Shown here piece by piece: positions 22,226-33,600 of a stretch of DNA of 64,000 nt. The notes beneath the pieces are model-generated. The model worked only from the letters and a program-made list of their open reading frames with translations, searched no databases and was not told the DNA's origin. The stretch is from Poteriospumella lacustris. Lineage: Eukaryota > Sar > Chrysophyceae > Chromulinales > Dinobryaceae. The DNA is taken from positions 81,689 through 145,688 of the forward strand of contig SMOI01000021.1 of assembly GCA_008000375.1 (NCBI GenBank), in the 5' to 3' direction. A program made the position numbers and the translations under genes. Numbering within the stretch: the first letter of the stretch is position 1; each line of letters starts with the position of its first letter.

Positions 22226-22647
22226 TTCTAACTGATGTTGATTGACTTTGAAGCTGTAGTTTCGAGGTGAAATATTTTGCGTTGACAACCAAGTTTGTGA
22301 ATGAAAATGGTTCGGCTGTTCTTGTCGAAGTTCGAAATCTGAATCGAAGCTGCTGGCACTGCGGCGGCGGTGGGTGGGCTGCAAAACGGCTGAGTTGAAA
22401 CGGGTGCCGACTATAGACCTCCAAACTTAGCGATCAATCAACCATAACAGTCTTAACTAGTCGGTGAAATTTCTCGGTGTCGCGACACCACTGAGACATG
22501 AACTGTCTGCGCTGCCGCCGCATGTGGCAACGTTATTCGTCTTCTTTTTGCTTGGAAATGGTGTAAGAATTTGGACTCATCTGAAGGATCTGTGCAAGTC
22601 GGAGTCATCCCCACTCACTTCATTGGTTTATTTGAATATCCTCAGCC
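22226..22647. promoter_or_regulatory. Divergent promoter region WDR92 / NDUFS7
   Basis: About 420 bp between two head-to-head genes. It should hold both promoters. The WDR92 frame stays open through its first 160 bp, so a short N-terminal extension there cannot be excluded. Confidence 0.4.
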
Positions 22648-23459
22648 ATGATCCGTACGCTTGCATCTCGCTCGGCTGTTTTGAGTAAGCGAAAGCCTTC
22701 ATTCCTCGGAGTTTCAATGTCATCATCTTTTGCTATTATTCGTTTATGTAGCGAACAAGTCCGTCGCTTTCGCCCCTGCTGTGCGCGAATTCCATGCCTC
22801 TAGCAGCTCTCAATCGGTATGTTTTCTTCTCTTTGTATATGTGGAGGAGGCCAAGTCTAATCGTTCTCATCTGTACACAGCAATTAGTGAAGAAAGACAA
22901 CGTCGGTGAACTCCTCGGCCAAGCTCACAATAACTTAGGTAACAATCTCGATTTTTGTCACATTTTGATGCGTGGCTCTGACATCTAGTCGTCCGTAGAG
23001 TATGTTGTGTCCAAGGTCGATGACTTGGTCAACTGGGCTCGTAAGGGTTCCCTCTGGCCCATGACCTTCGGTTTGGCTTGTTGCGCGGTAGAAATGATGC
23101 ATTCTGCGGCTTCTCGTTACGATTTGGAGCGCTTTGGTATGGTTTTCCGTGCTTCTCCTCGTCAATCAGATGTTATGATTGTCGCTGGCACCTTGACAAA
23201 CAAGATGGCTCCCGCCTTGCGTCGTGTGTACGATCAGATGCCTGAGCCTCGTTGGGTTGTGTCCATGGGCAGTTGTGCAAACGGTGGTGGATACTATCAT
23301 TACTCTTATGCTATCGTCCGTGGCTGTGACCGTATTGTCCCTGTCGACATCTACGTTCCTGGCTGCCCTCCTACCGCCGAAGGACTTCTCTTCGGTCTCC
23401 TCCAACTGCAAAAGAAAGTGAAATCGAATAAGTCGTTGTTGCTGAAGCTCCGAAAGTAA
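22648..23459 (+). CDS. NDUFS7: Mitochondrial complex I PSST subunit (NDUFS7 / NuoB)
   Basis: Four exons, 22648-22684, 22752-22816, 22881-22938 and 22999-23459, with 60-67 nt introns, give 206 residues. The first 34 residues are rich in Arg, Ser and Ala and lack acidic residues until the FHASSS end, a clear mitochondrial transit peptide. The mature part matches PSST/Nuo[36 protein letters not shown], then [29 protein letters not shown] and [13 protein letters not shown]. The adjacent Cys pair in GLACCAVE plus the Cys in MGSCANGG and VPGCPP ligate iron-sulfur cluster N2, the last electron carrier before ubiquinone. The gene is nuclear here, as in most eukaryotes. The last intron ends CCGTAG, chosen over an earlier TCTAG because it restores EYVVSK. 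Confidence 0.95.
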
Positions 23460-23712
23460 ATCCACTGACGAGCATTTCCTCGTTTCGCCTGTCCACATCT
23501 CCCAGTAGTGCCTTGAATTCATCCGAACAGCGAGATTCGTCTCGCGTTCTCCGCATCGACCCCTCTGAATACATATATAGCTTCACAGACACTCGCCCCT
23601 TTTGTTTGTATCCAAGTAATGCTTAGTGCAGTACACCTCATTTGGCGCTGTGATTGACTATTTATATACAGAAATACGCCTGGGATACGGTTATGGTAGA
23701 TGGTAGGACAGC

Positions 23713-25683
23713 TCAGTCGATGTCGTGCATCGATGTGTACTGGTGGGCGGGCTTGGCCTCGGGTGAAACTGCCTCTTCGGCAGCGGGGCTTCCAACAGCA
23801 TAGGCACCTGTATCGCAGCTTTCCCCAGACGTAGCTGCTGGCGGCATTCCTGTGGGATCAGGAACAGACACTTGCACCGTTGGCGGTGCCTCGTTGTCAT
23901 CGTCGTCGTGCGTGACCACTGGCACTGACGCCTCGGCAATGTCGTTCTGTCCGGGCATCGGGAACTCAAAATCGCCCTGCTTGAACTCGGAGCAGTACTG
24001 ACGATAGGCAGATTCTTCCTCCTCTGTCCATGGTTGCCCATCCTTTGCATCGGCCGGTTCGAACAAGTACCCCGCTTGGGCGGCGCCCTTCGGTTGCGGA
24101 GAAGCAGACCCTGGGCCGTGCGGGTAGTCTCCCTCTTCGCCATCCCCACGACTTCCTCCTCGCTCTCGCTCAGCATACCGCTGCCTCTCCTCCTCGCCAG
24201 GAGGATGTCGTCCGGGGGATCCTGACGGCGGTTTATCTCGGTCGGCAGGATCCGCTTTGGGAGGCATGGTGCTGTCCATGTAGTGGAACTCGTCTTCGAG
24301 CGACTTCAAATGCACATATTCCTCGTGCCCTCGCACTTCGTTGACGAGATCTTCGTTGAACGTCTCCACTTGCTCGTATTCCGTAAGTTCCTTGTGCGCG
24401 AACTCTCCGGTTTCACGACATTCCATGTGCAACACCTCCGTCTGCGTGGTTTCCTTCTCCACCAATTCTTGCATTTCTCCCGATTCATCAACGGTGGTGT
24501 AGTGGACAGTTCGTTCCTGACGCATCACTTCACGCTTACGCCACAATTGCTTCCCATTGTTGTTGACAATTTTGGGTCCACCGGGTAGAGTTGCGGCCAA
24601 TCGAGCGTTGGGGGCTGATCGCACGATAATCTCCAACGTTTCTTCGTCTATGCACAGGCACCACCATGAGAAGAAGGCGCCCTTCGTCGACTGAGAGGCT
24701 GACACACTTACCAGGCTTACTATCGCTGCTTCCAGCTTCTTCTTGGTTGGAAGATTTCAGTTTAATTCCCTCCGGAAGCGGCTTCGATCCGTTGGATAAG
24801 TCGATTTCGATGACCTCGACCAACTTGCTGCGACTGTTTTGTCGCCCGCCAGCATCTGTTGTACGCGTAGGAGTGAGAGAACAACAGCGCTATGTATACA
24901 GTGATGCAGCCACCTTACCCAATGACACGGGTGCAACGGGCGGGAACTGCTTGCCTTTCCCACTGGCAGTTGTGCTCGTCCCTGGAGATGCTGGGCCGCT
25001 CGAGTGGTCTTGCGACGAGGCTCCCCGACGCGGAGGAGTTTCTGGGCCACCCATCTTCTTCTTAACGCCTGGAGGTGGTTTGTTCGTGGCTTCACTGTCT
25101 GATGACGTCACCGGCTACACGCAACACTCGACGTTATCGTTGGAGACGCACAGGTCGCACAAGGATCAACGAGACTCACCAGCACCCCAGTCTCCAAAAA
25201 GGACAGAAAATCCGCCAAGCGGATTTCAAACGCCTTATATAAAGCAAGAAGTTATTTCTCTTCGGATGAGAACAGAAGTCGTCGTTGTCTTCGGCTTACT
25301 TTTGGACCAGACGATGACGAGCCGTCGGCACTGGAGCCTGAAAGAATCTGCATCAAGGGTTCAAGCCACGGATAATCATTGGAACCAATATTAAGACACT
25401 GCTTGATGAGATCCGCATTGGTATAAAATTGCCCATCCCCTTTCAAGAATGAATAAGCTGAAAATTGGTCTTCAATCGTTTGGTCGGCCGGTCGAATGTT
25501 GTACGCACGAATGACGAGGGCCTTCCGGCATCGTTGCTGCAAGCTGACCGCTCCGCCCATCACAAACTGACGCCAATCACAATGGAACGCCGGGTTTGAG
25601 CCACAACAACCAAGGGCTCCTGGAGCGATAGAAATATGACGAAAGAAATCAAATCGTTCGCCTGTTTTGTTCCGTTTCGGCAT
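23713..25683 (-). CDS. Uncharacterised four-exon protein
   Basis: Exons 25683-25300, 25114-24919, 24855-24712 and 24647-23713 join in phase (introns 185, 63 and 64 nt) to give 552 residues. No family was recognised. Residues about 1-130 look folded, with GCCGSNPAFHCDW near the start. A Ser/Pro/Gly-rich linker follows. A second compact region (about 190-340) is charged and repetitive in style, with EETLEIIVRSAPN, GGPKIVNNNGKQLWRKREVMRQE, and Glu/Thr-rich strands such as MQELVEKETTQTEVLHME, ending EFHYMDSTMP. The last 200 residues are acidic, Pro-rich and probably disordered. The frame extends upstream to an ATG at 25875 that overlaps the helicase start codon; the ATG at 25683 is preferred because it leaves a 190-bp shared promoter. 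Both starts are unproven. Confidence 0.6.
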
Positions 25684-25873
25684 TGACCGCGTGTGGAAAA
25701 ATGAAACGTCTTTACCCAAAGTCAATGACCATCTGGGTAGTGTGGGTGCACGGCAGTGGCCACCAGCCAACCAGCGATAACAACTTCGAGCGAAGGAGTC
25801 GATTGTTTCCCGTTCATACCTACGTCCTCGAGCCTGTGCCACTTTAATTGCAGTAGTCGAGTCATTGAGAAAC
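25684..25873. promoter_or_regulatory. Short divergent promoter, unknown gene / DDX24
   Basis: A 190-bp interval between the two preferred start codons of a head-to-head pair. It is the shortest divergent spacing in the window apart from this inference about the minus-strand start. No defined motif was identified. Confidence 0.35.
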
Positions 25874-28800
25874 ATGTCCGGCAAGTTGCGAAAGAAAGAG
25901 CGGAGCTCGGAGGGTGGAGTCAGCAATTTCTCGTTGGTACGTAAGGGTGCCAAGTTCTGGAACGCGTTGCCATGGAAGTCCGTTGATGTGTCCAAATCTC
26001 GTCTTGGCGAATTCGACGATACAGTTTTCTTTGGACTGGAAGAACTTGATGGAAACGCCTTTTTGGAGTTCAAGAAGAACCAGCAAGAAGCCACAGCAGC
26101 CGGTACTGCCGAAGCCGACGACGACCAAGTGGAGGAAGTCGTTGAAGAAGCCGTTCAAAAGAAGGAGAACAAGAAAAAGAAGAGAAAGCGCGGCGATGCT
26201 GATCTTGAAGTCCAAGAGGAAGTGGCTATTGAGGAGGTCGAGGACGACGTGAAGCCCGCGAAGAAGACCAAGAAAGACAAGAAGAAGAAGGAGCCGGTCG
26301 TGGAGGCGGATGCGCCTTCCGACAGCGAAGAAATTCGACCCGAGAAGAGCCGATCCAAGCCAGAGAAGTCGAAAAAGGCTGCGAAGCAAGCAATTGTACC
26401 GGTTGCGCTGAATGGCACGCCCTTCGATCTCGAGTCCGTTGGGGACTGGGGTGGGGTGGCGATGAACGGTATGCTCTGTGACTCACTGCGCGCCCTGGAT
26501 TTCGTGAAGCCCACTCCCATCCAGCAGTCTGCCATTCCGAAGATTTTGGAGAATCGGATCGACGTGGTCGGTGTGGCCGAGACCGGTAGCGGTAAAACCT
26601 TGGTAAGTGTGTCCTCGGATTTGTCGCTGATCGACTCATTGATCGTGACCCCTGTCTCTGCTCTTCTCTAGGCCTTCGGCATCCCTATCCTCAACTTCCT
26701 CTTGGAGAACTGGGGACTCTATCGGCAGTCGCTTTCGCCCGCCGCGCTGATCATTTCGCCGACGAGAGAGCTCGCGATGCAGACGACGACGGTGCTCACC
26801 GACGTCTGCAAGCCCTGGAAGGCCAAGGACAAGCGCCCGGATCTGCGCATCAACATCAACATCGCCGCTGTTGTCGGTGGCATGTCCGAGCACAAGCAAA
26901 AGCGTCTGCTGAACACGGTGCTGCACATCATCGTCGCGACGCCGGGTCGTCTGTGCGAGGTGATGGAGGACGACTCGCTGACCGCCTTCCAGGACATGTC
27001 GCGCCTCAAGTTCTTGGTCGTCGACGAAGCGGATCGCATCATGGAAGAGGGACACTTCGCGGAGCTCAATCGAGTCTTCTCTCGCATTCGCGACCACGAG
27101 AGCATCGCGGAGAAGGGCGAAGACGTCCGCGTGGTCATGTGGCGCCGCAACAAGGGCGTCCCCGAGGCGGCCGCCGGCGGCGACGAGGACGAGGACAACG
27201 AAGACATCCTCGAGATGGGCGTCAACGACTTCGAGGCGAACATGGGCCCCACCGCCGATGACATCGACCGCATGATCGCCGAGCTGAAGGCCCGCGGCGA
27301 AACGGTCGACCAGCCGTACGACAGCGACAACGAGCAGGACCACGACGACGACGCCCCCGTCGACGACGACGCAGCCGAGGGCGACAACGACGACGAACAA
27401 GACGCGGACGAGGAGGAAGAGGACATCGAGGACGCGGACAGCGACGAGGAGGGCGTCGACGCGGACGCCGCCGCTGACATGGACGTCGACGAGGACGAGG
27501 CGGCGGGAGAGGACGCGGTCTACGAGGAGGACGGCGACTTCGCCGACGACACTCGTGAGTCGTTCACGCCGCACGACGTGCCGGACTTTCCGCCGTTGCC
27601 AGCGTTGCCGCCGTTCCAACGACAGACGCTGCTCTTCTCCGCAACCGGTTTGGCCGCCCGTGCCAATTTGCATCGCACCGAACTGGCGCAGCTGAAGAAG
27701 CTGCGGCTGAAGGGCACCATCGTCGGGGTGGCGAGTGACTTCCTCCTGCCGCTGTCGCTGAAGAAGCTCTTCGCTGAGGTCGGCATCCAAAAACGAATCG
27801 ACGTCGTCGACGCGACGCGGTCGGCGACGACCTCGGCCGACACCGCGACGACGAAGAAATCGAAGAAAGACGCTGCCAGTGCAGGCGACGTCGATGGCGC
27901 AGCGGCGGCTGCGGCGATGGGCGGAGAGAAGTCGGCGGTGTCGGTGCTGCCGAAGCAGCTGGCGCAGTTCGAGATCCGTGTGCCGGCGGAGGACAAGGAC
28001 ATCTACCTGTACTACTACCTCGTGCAGCACCCCGGCCGCCGCGTCATCATCTTCGTCAACAGCATCAAGACGTGTCGCCGCGTGGATGGCCTCCTGCGCG
28101 CCATGGGGCTGCCCTGCAAGCCGCTGCACGCCGAGCTGCCCCAGCGCACGCGTCTGCAGAATTTGGACTTTCTCAAGTCGCAGCCGCAGGCGATTCTTGT
28201 CGCCACCGACGTCGCCGCGCGCGGTGTCGACGTCGACCGCATCGCGACGGTGATTCACTACGACGTCGCGCGCAGTCCGCAGGTGTACATCCACCGCTCG
28301 GGTCGTACGGCCCGTAAGGGACAGAGCGGCGAGGCGCTGTCGCTGGTGTCGCCCGACGACCTCCAGGCGCACCACGTCATCACCAAGTATCTCTTCAGCT
28401 ACCAGCGGGCGGCCCCAGAGGCGGCGACGTCGTCCTCGTCGCCCAAGTCGAAGACGGCGATCAACGAGAAGAGCCTGCCCTCCTTCACCGTGCAGATGCT
28501 CATCATTCCGGCGCTGAAGGAGCGCGTGCTCCTCGCGCGAAAGATCTTCTCGCTCAGTGCGCAGCAGTCGCGAGCGAGCAAAGAGGCGCACTGGGCGCAC
28601 CAACAGGCGAAGGACGCGGACCTGTTGGTCGAAGGCGACGACATGGAGCCCGACTACGCCATCGAACGCGGCGAGTTCGCCGACGTCAGCGACGACGCCG
28701 TCGAGGCCCCCGCCGACGACGTCGACGACGGCACGAAGAAGCCCCTGTCGAAGCAGGCCAAGCGCGAATTGGCCATTTTGAAGCAAGAACTGACCACGTT

Positions 28801-29029
28801 GCTGGAGCGGCCGCTGGGGTCGCTGGCCGGCACGATGCGGTCGTCGACGGGGCTGCTGCTGCAGCATCAGCAGTACCAGCCCTCGTCGATCCTGAGTGGC
28901 AACAACAACGCCGTTGGCGTCCGCAAACACGGAAAGAAGGCGCGCAAGGCCAAGGCGAATGTCACCGCGGCGATGGCGACCAACGACTGGCGCAAGCGCA
29001 AGAACGGCTTCTTCGTGTACGCGAGATAG
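25874..29029 (+). CDS. DDX24: DDX24/MAK5-type DEAD-box RNA helicase
   Basis: Exons 25874-26602 and 26672-29029 (69-nt intron right after motif I) give 1,028 residues. A lysine/glutamate-rich N-terminal arm (1-180) precedes the helicase core. Motifs in order: Q motif [20 protein letters not shown] (about 236-243); Ia, PTRELA; Ib, TPGR; II, DEAD (about 361); III, SAT (about 566); [29 protein letters not shown]. About 200 residues, highly acidic, lie between motifs II and III; an insertion there is typical of the MAK5/DDX24 family, which acts in 60S ribosome assembly in the nucleolus. The closing 60 residues are Lys/Arg-rich ([22 protein letters not shown]), fitting rRNA binding. The wide GC-rich codon use produces long antisense open frames that are not genes. 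Confidence 0.93.
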
Positions 29030-29346
29030 ATGCCGCCGCGCCCACCTCTGTTGTGTAATCTGCATAAGTGTGTCTCGGTCGTTGTCCCCGACAGTAGTAG
29101 CAGGTCGCATGAACAGCGAACAGCCGCCAGATACAGTACATACAGGAGGAGGGTAGGGGGTCAGGAGGGAGAAGCGTTTCGATTCGGCCGTCCTCCTCGC
29201 CACAAGAAGCGCAAAGCGCAGCCACTGCCACCTGTTCGAGAATGCCAAATGGCCGAACTAGACAGCGTCTTTGTGCTTGGTTAACTACTCTTGTTTCAAA
29301 TAGAGCTGCGTCAGATAGAGAGCGTGAGGTTGAGGAATTCGGGTGC
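29030..29346. other. Intergenic, no gene seen
   Basis: About 320 bp between two plus-strand genes. The frame of the next gene is open upstream of its ATG, but the sequence has no protein-like features. Confidence 0.4.
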
Positions 29347-30614
29347 ATGAACGTGTTTTGGTGGGCGATTCTGTTGGCGATCGGCATCATCATGACAACG
29401 TTGATTACGCAAGCGCAGGCGTTCTTTCGCTCTGCAATCGCGAATGGGCCCCATGGTATAGCAGTTCGGGGAATGAGAGGGTCCCGACATATCCCAGGTG
29501 GCACTGCAAGGCGGGCAAAGGGTCCCGCCTCGGCGGTGGATCCCTCGTCATCGAAGTCGTCGGAGGCTTCGCGCGGGAAGAAGCCGACCAAGTCGAAAAT
29601 CGTGTTCACAGAGGGCGAATCACTGAGTCAAGAGAGTCTGATCGCCTTCATGGAGTCCCTCTCCCAGAAGACCGACGGATCGCGAGGGAAGCGGACGGGT
29701 GGCGTCTTGCGAACCATTTGCGTCGAGAATCGCCAGCGCGTCGCCGTCGAGAAGAAACCAGCGACCCCCGCCCCCGAGGTCCCTCTTGCGCCAAGTGAGT
29801 CTTCCTTCCGTTCCAAACTGCACCAAACCGCATCGCGAACTTACCCCCCTATGTCCATCTGTCCACAGTCGCCATCAAAAACTCACAACGCGGCTTTGCC
29901 ATCGACATGGCTCGTGTACAAGAAGATTTAGACATCTTACGCTCCATTCTCAAGGTGCGAGACTTCTCCGTGGACGTGTGGTTCTGTTCCGACGAGAAGA
30001 TACAGACGCTGAACGAAGACTACCGCGGCAAGAGCAAGCCCACCGACATCCTCTCCTTCCCCATCACCGACTTCTCCCCGCCCGAGGTGTTGGCCGAGAG
30101 ACTCGAGTTCGACGCCGAGAAGCTCCTGGGCGACATGATTATCAGTCCAGCCTACGTCTATCGCCAATGTCTTGCGGATTACGCGCTCTTGCATCCCAAC
30201 GGACCGCCGCTGCCTCTGCCGCGACCCGTGCGTCCCGACGAGGCGGTGGACAGCGAAGACGACGACGAAGATGATGACGAAGACGACGACGAAGACGACG
30301 AAGATGACTTCGGCGACATCGCCGTGCTGCAGGACAACGGTCAGGCCAATGCAGTGAGAGCCGCAGAAGCCAGCGAGGGTGTGAAGCCCGACGAAGACCG
30401 GGGCGTCAGCCGTGAGATGGCCACTGTCTTCACGCTGGAGGAGCGGCTGCCGCTCCTGCTCATTCACGGACTGCTGCACCTGCTGGGCCATGACCACGAG
30501 ACGCCCAGCGAGTGGCAGCGCATGACGCAGCGAGAAGACGAAGTCCTCGCTGAGTACCGTCGCATCCGGGCCCAGCAGCGTCGCGAGTCCGAGCCGTCGT
30601 CGTCGTCGGTGTGA
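29347..30614 (+). CDS. YbeY-family rRNA-maturation endoribonuclease, organelle-targeted
   Basis: Exons 29347-29794 and 29869-30614 (74-nt intron, phase 1) give 397 residues. The YbeY core starts near residue 150 (IAIKNSQRGFAID), continues with LNEDYRGKSKPTDILSFPI and GDMIISP, and ends with the catalytic zinc motif HGLLHLLGHDHE (H-x3-H-x5-H), in which all three His are present. YbeY processes 16S-type rRNA in bacteria and organelles. An insertion of about 85 residues, including about 20 consecutive Asp/Glu, separates GDMIISP from the zinc motif. The first 25 residues are a hydrophobic signal ending TQAQA, followed by FFRSAIANG and a 50-residue Arg/Ser/Lys-rich stretch. This looks like a bipartite plastid presequence with Phe at +1; a plain signal anchor or mitochondrial import is possible. 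The extension up to residue 150 is otherwise unexplained. Confidence 0.88.
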
Positions 30615-33600
30615 GCGTTGGCCGCCGCTTCCGTTGTTCCGCCCGGCGCAGGTGTTGGCAGGTGACAGTCCGGGAGGGTAGCAGTATCAAATAATTAGAT
30701 TGAGTTGCACGAGAGGGACGGGGCGGGGGAGGAGAGGACAGCCGGGTGCTGTCGTCACGCCGAGGGGGGGGGGCGCCAGGGCGGCCTCGCACTCACCCCG
30801 CGGGCGCCGCGCCGCTCGTCGTGTTCATGTGTTTCGCTGATCAACGAATGGCTACTAATCGTAATTGACTCACTTGGGTTTCAACGACCAAACACGCACA
30901 CGCACGGGGACACACACCAACATAGGATGCAACACACGCACGAGAACGCCGGGCCTGCGACACGCGACGACACGCCACATCCGTCGGCACACGGCGCACA
31001 AGGTCACCGAGCGACCGACGTCGGTTGCGTCGTCTACGTCGCGGCGGGCAGAACTCAAAGAAACCAGCGAAACAAAAGCTCAACAAACAACAACAAAGCA
31101 AAGAGAAACGACCAGGCGACCATATGCGCGGCAACAGTGGGTCAACGCACTAAGAGATGCCCCCGCTACCGCCGGGGGGGGGGTGGGCGGTCGCTGCCGA
31201 CACCGGCGAACCAAAACTAGCAGCCAAAACAAAGCGACCGAAGTGCAGCGCCCCACATAGATAAGACACACGCAGAGAGACTGCGCAAGAGACAAGCACC
31301 GCCGGTGAAGGGGCCTCGATGGACCGACGCTGCAGCGACCCCCACGCGACACCAGCGCCGCGTGACAGTCGACCGCGAGTCGGCCGCCGCTGCGTTCTTC
31401 GTCCGGCGGCTGTCTCGATCTTCACACGATGAAATCAACAGATGAACAAATAGAACGCCAACGACAACTGAAAAACAAGTACGGGCCCCGCCACAGTCGG
31501 GGGCACAAACGTACAAACGAATGGGTCACCCGCAGCCGCCGGCCCTTCGCGGCGCTCGTCACTGCGAATCAGCGACAAACGCACGCGCACTGCCACCGAA
31601 CGAGGCACAGCACAACGAATGAAAGCGGTGGGGGCGGGCGAGAGGAGGAGACCGGCCAGCGGCGAACAGAAAGCACAGACCAAAACGAATGCAACGAGCG
31701 AAACCGTCACCACAGAACGAGGCAAAACGAATGACTCCACCGCTAACGGTCGCGAACGATCGCCAGTGGTAGCGGGAGGAGCGAGCGAGCGAGAAACAGA
31801 GAGGGGGGCAGCTTGCAACGGCGAAGAGACGACGCCGCACGGTGCGGTGTGCGCGTCTCCTCGGCGACCGCCAACGAATGGAAGGCGACGCGGCGAACAA
31901 CCGTAAGAGAAACCGCCGATGTAATGAGGCCAGTGGCGACTAATGCATTTGACTGGAGGGGGGGATTCTACTGCTTTTTTTCTGATAAATTTGCCGCTCG
32001 TTGAACAGGCGCCAACGAGCGAAGGGTCAAAGATAGACGGGGCCTGGCCTGCCGCCCAGAGCGGTCGATGGCCGCAGGAACCACGCGTTCAGCGGATAGT
32101 GATGGAACGAGTGGCAGCGGAACCGACCGCAGACGACGACAGACGCCGGGTGCCCGGCGAGACGAGAGCAACTACACGCTGATAACCGCGGGACACAGAT
32201 GGCGTAATGCACATTCACAGGGATGGGGGAGGGAGGAGGAGACGAGGCAGAGGTAGGGCAGTGCAGGAGGGGTAAACGAATGTATTGATAGCGAGCGGGG
32301 CGGCCGCCACAGCAGACCGCCGCCCACGGCTCGAGCAAGTCTACGAACGAACCAACGTTTGATATTAATGGCGGAACGAGTCGCTAGTGCAGGAGGGGGG
32401 AAACGGCAAAGCGGTACCGCTTGGTGGCGATACACGCGGTGCGCGAATACGAAAAAACAAACGAAACGAAACAAAACGCAAGGTGGACAAAGCATATGGG
32501 CAACTGACGGCCAAGAGCAATTCAAAGAAGGTCGTGGCGGGTCGCTTGGTGGCGCGCCGAGCGCATAGGCGAACGAATCAAGGCAAGAACGAAGACACAA
32601 ACAAAAGGGGGGCTTAATGCGATGCGAAACTGACGCAAGGGCGGGGATTCGTCCCAACAGACGACCGAAGACCGCAGTAAGCCGCAAGGCCAACGAGCAA
32701 GCGAACGAGCGAAGCCCGTCCGGGGCGAGAGACGGCAGAGGCGGGACAGAACGACAAGGCGACATTGAATAACAAACGACACACAAGAGGCGAACGACAG
32801 CAGAGCGTCGTGCACTGACGCGTGCACTCGCAGCGACACGACAACGACACGGAAACGACAACGGGTATTCGGTGGGAGCGGGGAAACTGGGCGGGTTGGA
32901 GGAGACACGGGAACATGGAAGACGAGACGGGCCAGCGACGGCCCGCAGCGATTGAACAACGATTGGACACGGGGGACCAAGGGAGGGTGGTAAGCGGACA
33001 GAGGGGCGGAGGGTGGAGAGGGGAGGGGGAAACGATGAACAATACGGCGCGTTTCGACGAAGGTACGCGCGGGTGCACGGTGCGACAGCGTGTGGTGTAG
33101 AACAATGAGTGGGCCAAGCGCCTGGATGGTTCCGCCCCTAAGCTCGCTGCTGTGGCCTGCTGCTGACTCGGTCAGCGGTTAGGGAGTGAACAGCAATACG
33201 AGGGGGGGGGTAGAATCGGGTGGGGCGGAGAACAAGGACCTGCTCCAGCGAGGAAATACCACAAAGAGTGAAAACTGCACGCAGAGCAATGGGGAAGACG
33301 ACTGGGGGCACTGGGGCCAATCACACTTGATATGACAACGAGACGACTATGATAACGAGGACACGGGCCCTCACGCTCTGCGCATTCCGGATAAAAGTAC
33401 AGCACTTCAAGAGCGCGCGCAGGCGAGAGCAGCGACCGATGAGGGTCCATAACAAATACAATGGCACATCGCATATCGCCGTGTGGTAATTCAGCAACAG
33501 AGCCACGGCGACGGGGGCCGCGACGATGGCGTCGGCAGCGGACCCCTCGAGGGGGAGAGGATACAGTGAAAATGAATGCGGCGGAAAAATGGCCCACGGC

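Noticed and set aside
22226-22384. 53-residue N-terminal extension of WDR92
   Set aside because: The family begins near PQIIEHI, and the extension is low-complexity and His/Gln/Ser-rich. It is treated as 5' untranslated sequence.
25873-25876. CATG shared as start codon by two divergent genes
   Set aside because: The helicase ATG at 25874 is good, but the opposite ATG at 25875 would leave no promoter, and its first 64 residues look like untranslated sequence. The ATG at 25683 is preferred.
26636-29248. An 870-codon open frame antisense to the DDX24 helicase
   Set aside because: It is the mirror of a GC-rich coding exon. Translation is Arg/Val/Leu/Gln-rich and featureless, while the sense frame has all helicase motifs.
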